Origin: JAGLCW01 sp964427915
Lineage (GTDB): Bacteria; Caldisericota; Caldisericia; UBA6126
Direction of reading: 5' to 3'
Assembly: GCA_964427915.1 (NCBI GenBank)
Contig: CAYRWA010000053.1
Location: forward strand, 6,174-70,173
Length of the DNA: 64,000 nt
The notes under the pieces were generated by a model. It made no database searches, had not been told where the DNA came from, and saw only the letters and a list, made by a program, of their open reading frames with translations. A program made the translations under genes and the position numbers. Positions 61,830 through 64,000 of the stretch are shown piece after piece (within the stretch, counting starts at the first letter, position 1; each line of letters opens with the position of its first letter).

Positions 61830-63923
61830 ATGAGTACAAACCCAACAAAAACCGATCCTATCAATATAGAAGCGTTACGAAACATCGGCATTGTAGCCCA
61901 TATTGATGCTGGTAAAACAACCACTACAGAGAGAATTCTGTATTATACAGGTAAGATTCACCGCATTGGCAATGTTGATGATGGCAACACCACTACCGAT
62001 TGGATGGTTCAAGAAAAAGAACGTGGTATTACTATCACTTCTGCCGTTATTTCATGTAGCTGGAAAGATCATACAATAAACCTAATTGATACCCCGGGTC
62101 ACGTCGATTTTACAGTTGAAGTAGAACGCTCATTACGGGTATTGGATGGTGCTGTTGTCATTTTTTGTAGTGTCGGAGGCGTTCAACCTCAATCTGAAAC
62201 TGTATGGTACCAAGCAGACAAGTACCGAGTACCTCGCATCATTTATATCAACAAAATGGATCGCGTTGGGTCAGATTATCATAAAGTGATTCAAGACATC
62301 AAAGAAAAACTGGGAGCTAATCCCATTTTGGTACAACTACCAATTGGTGCTGAGGAATCCTTTCAAGGATCCATTGATCTTATTAGTATGAAGGCATACA
62401 TCTACAATGATACTACCTCTGGCGAATATACAATCGAAGATATTCCTGAAGACTTAAAAGAGGAAGCTCAACTGTATCGCAATTCTTTGGTTGAGTCCGT
62501 AGCAGAAATTGATGATACACTAATGGAAAAATATCTAGATGGCCAGGAACTTAGCGAAGAAGAAATGATAAAAGCTATTTCCAAAGGATGTATTGAAAAT
62601 ATATTTTTCCCTGTATTTTGTGGGACATCGTATAGAAATAAATGCATACAACCTTTGTTAGATGGTATTGTTCGTTATTTACCATCACCTTTAAACATTG
62701 ATCCTGTAAAAGGAAAAAATCCAAAAACGGAGCAGGAAGAAGTTCGTTATCCAAAAGATGAAGAACCTTTATCTGCTTTAGTTTTTAAACTTGCTACTGA
62801 TCCTTATATTGGATCTTTGGCATTTACACGTGTGTATTCTGGTGTCTTAAAAGCCGGTTCTTACGTTTTCAATTCAAACAAAAACCGTAAAGAACGAGTA
62901 TCACGTATTGTTCGATTGCATTCGAACCAAAGAGAAGATGTCGACCAGATTAAAGCTGGCGATATTGCAGGAATTGTAGGTTTTAAGCAGAGTTATACGG
63001 GGGATACGATTTGCGATGAAGATCACCCAATCTCTCTTGAAGAGATTAAATTCCCAGAACCCGTTGTGTCTGTGCTTGTGGAACCTCAAACGAAACAAGA
63101 TCAAGATAAGCTTGTGAAGGGTCTTGGTAAGTTTCAATTGGAGGACCCCACTTTCAAGTATTCTCTTGATGAAGAAACAGAATCTACCGTTATTTCAGGT
63201 ATGGGAGAGTTGCACCTGGAGGTTATTGTAGATCGTTTGTTCAGAGAATTCGGTGTGAAAGTGAATACAGGTAGTCCCCGAGTTGCCTACAAAGAAACCA
63301 TTGAACATGAAGCTAGGGGTGAGGCTAAACATGTAAAACAAACTGGAGGACATGGGCAATATGCTCATGTTGTATGTGAAGTTTTCCCAATTACAACAGG
63401 AGAACGTTTCATTTTTGAGGACCATATTAGGCAAGGTGTTATTCCAAAAGACTACATTCCTGCTATTCAAACTGGAATAAAATATGCTTTAGAAAATGGT
63501 CCTGTTGCTGGCTACGAAGTTGTCAATGTGGGAGTACGAATCGTAGATGGTTCATATCATCCCGTGGATTCTTCTGAAATGGCATTTCGTACTGCTGGAT
63601 CAAAAGCCTTTTACGATGCTTTAAAAAAGGCTTCCGCAAAGCTTTTAGAACCTATCATGAAAGTTAATATTGTGGTTCCTGAAAGCTATTTAGGCGACTC
63701 TATCTCTTTGATTAGCTCGCGAAGAGGTAAAGTTGGAAAGATTGAATCAGTAGGTCAAACACAAATTGTCTCTGCAGAGGTTCCTCTTAAGAGTATGTTT
63801 GGATTTGTTACAGATCTGCGATCAATTACACAAGGTCGAGGCAGTTATACAATGGAATTCTTCAAATATGAAGTCGTTCCAGAATCTCAATTAGCCGTAA
63901 TCACAGGAGGAACAAATGGCTAA
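61830..63923 (+). CDS. fusA: Elongation factor G (canonical)
   Basis: A 697-aa translocase GTPase. The P-loop AHIDAGKTTTTERILYYTG, switch I KERGITITSA, switch II LIDTPGHVDFTVEVE and base motif INKMDR are all canonical, unlike the paralogue at 54862. Domain IV has TGGHGQYAHVVCEV and VDGSYHPVDSSEMAF. It overlaps tuf by 8 bases. Confidence 0.97.
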   Translation: MSTNPTKTDPINIEALRNIGIVAHIDAGKTTTTERILYYTGKIHRIGNVDDGNTTTDWMVQEKERGITITSAVISCSWKDHTINLIDTPGHVDFTVEVERSLRVLDGAVVIFCSVGGVQPQSETVWYQADKYRVPRIIYINKMDRVGSDYHKVIQDIKEKLGANPILVQLPIGAEESFQGSIDLISMKAYIYNDTTSGEYTIEDIPEDLKEEAQLYRNSLVESVAEIDDTLMEKYLDGQELSEEEMIKAISKGCIENIFFPVFCGTSYRNKCIQPLLDGIVRYLPSPLNIDPVKGKNPKTEQEEVRYPKDEEPLSALVFKLATDPYIGSLAFTRVYSGVLKAGSYVFNSNKNRKERVSRIVRLHSNQREDVDQIKAGDIAGIVGFKQSYTGDTICDEDHPISLEEIKFPEPVVSVLVEPQTKQDQDKLVKGLGKFQLEDPTFKYSLDEETESTVISGMGELHLEVIVDRLFREFGVKVNTGSPRVAYKETIEHEARGEAKHVKQTGGHGQYAHVVCEVFPITTGERFIFEDHIRQGVIPKDYIPAIQTGIKYALENGPVAGYEVVNVGVRIVDGSYHPVDSSEMAFRTAGSKAFYDALKKASAKLLEPIMKVNIVVPESYLGDSISLISSRRGKVGKIESVGQTQIVSAEVPLKSMFGFVTDLRSITQGRGSYTMEFFKYEVVPESQLAVITGGTNG

Positions 63924-64000
63924 AGAAAAATTTGAACGAACAAAACCGCATGTCAATGTAGGTACCATCGGTCATATTGACCATGGAAAAACCACCTTGA
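63916..64000 (+). CDS. tuf: Elongation factor Tu, 5' end only
   Basis: The first 28 codons of EF-Tu, AKEKFERTKPHVNVGTIGHI followed by DHGKTTL, containing most of the P-loop; the gene runs off the window. AGGAGG at 63905-63910 inside fusA is the ribosome site, with the ATG 5 bases later. It delivers aminoacyl-tRNA to the ribosome. Confidence 0.96.
   Translation, partial: MAKEKFERTKPHVNVGTIGHIDHGKTTL

Overview
The window is AT-rich, densely packed bacterial chromosome made of housekeeping and cell-envelope genes. Neighbouring genes on one strand often overlap by ATGA or TGATG, so translational coupling is common. I see no rRNA, CRISPR array, insertion sequence, integrase or prophage. The organism looks like a low-G+C anaerobe, probably amino-acid fermenting and deep-branching or Firmicutes-like. 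The reasons are three GerMN domains, copper-amine-oxidase-type stalk domains, an iron-sulfur-type PurF, type III CoaX, a PrsA/SurA-like foldase cluster, a dockerin-bearing secreted protein, and genes for histidine and possibly hydroxyproline breakdown. I cannot name the phylum from sequence alone.

Left part (1-16 kb). A secreted stalk-domain/rhodanese fusion and a small membrane protein on the minus strand face a four-gene plus-strand operon of two membrane-anchored parvulin-like foldases and two duplicated NTF2-like proteins. That operon ends in the clearest terminator of the window (5853-5881). Next is a minus-strand operon of a CocE/S15-type hydrolase and the two separate subunits of an aconitase X enzyme. 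purF, mutY, secG with tRNA-Leu, tRNA-Val and tRNA-Asp, an ECF transporter S component with coaX, and a dus gene follow.

Middle (16.7-45.6 kb). A coupled operon runs through a family of unknown function, greA (with a long lysine-rich N-terminal tail), lysS and hutH. It meets a short uvrC tail to tail. Then come pfkA; a minus-strand operon of an M28 peptidase, a triple-GerMN protein and a putative lipoprotein; and a tlpA-rsmD-coaD-coiled-coil set. After these lie a HemW-like gene, an ECF sigma factor with a likely anti-sigma partner, secreted thioredoxin-fold and deacetylase genes, and alr. The operon polysaccharide deacetylase-sucC-sucD-degenerate YchF-hutI closes this part.

Right part (45.7-64 kb). 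Two large secreted proteins (a 980-aa repeat/stalk protein, and a thioredoxin-fold/cohesin-like/dockerin protein) and acpS precede the transcription-translation block: rpoB, an EF-G paralogue, rpoC, rpsL, rpsG, fusA and the start of tuf. The EF-G paralogue sits between rpoB and rpoC and is start-stop coupled to rpoB. RpoB itself carries a roughly 240-residue insertion of repeats resembling modules found in beta-prime. These two features, the GreA tail, the degenerate YchF homologue and the aconitase X/hydrolase operon are the most unusual things here.
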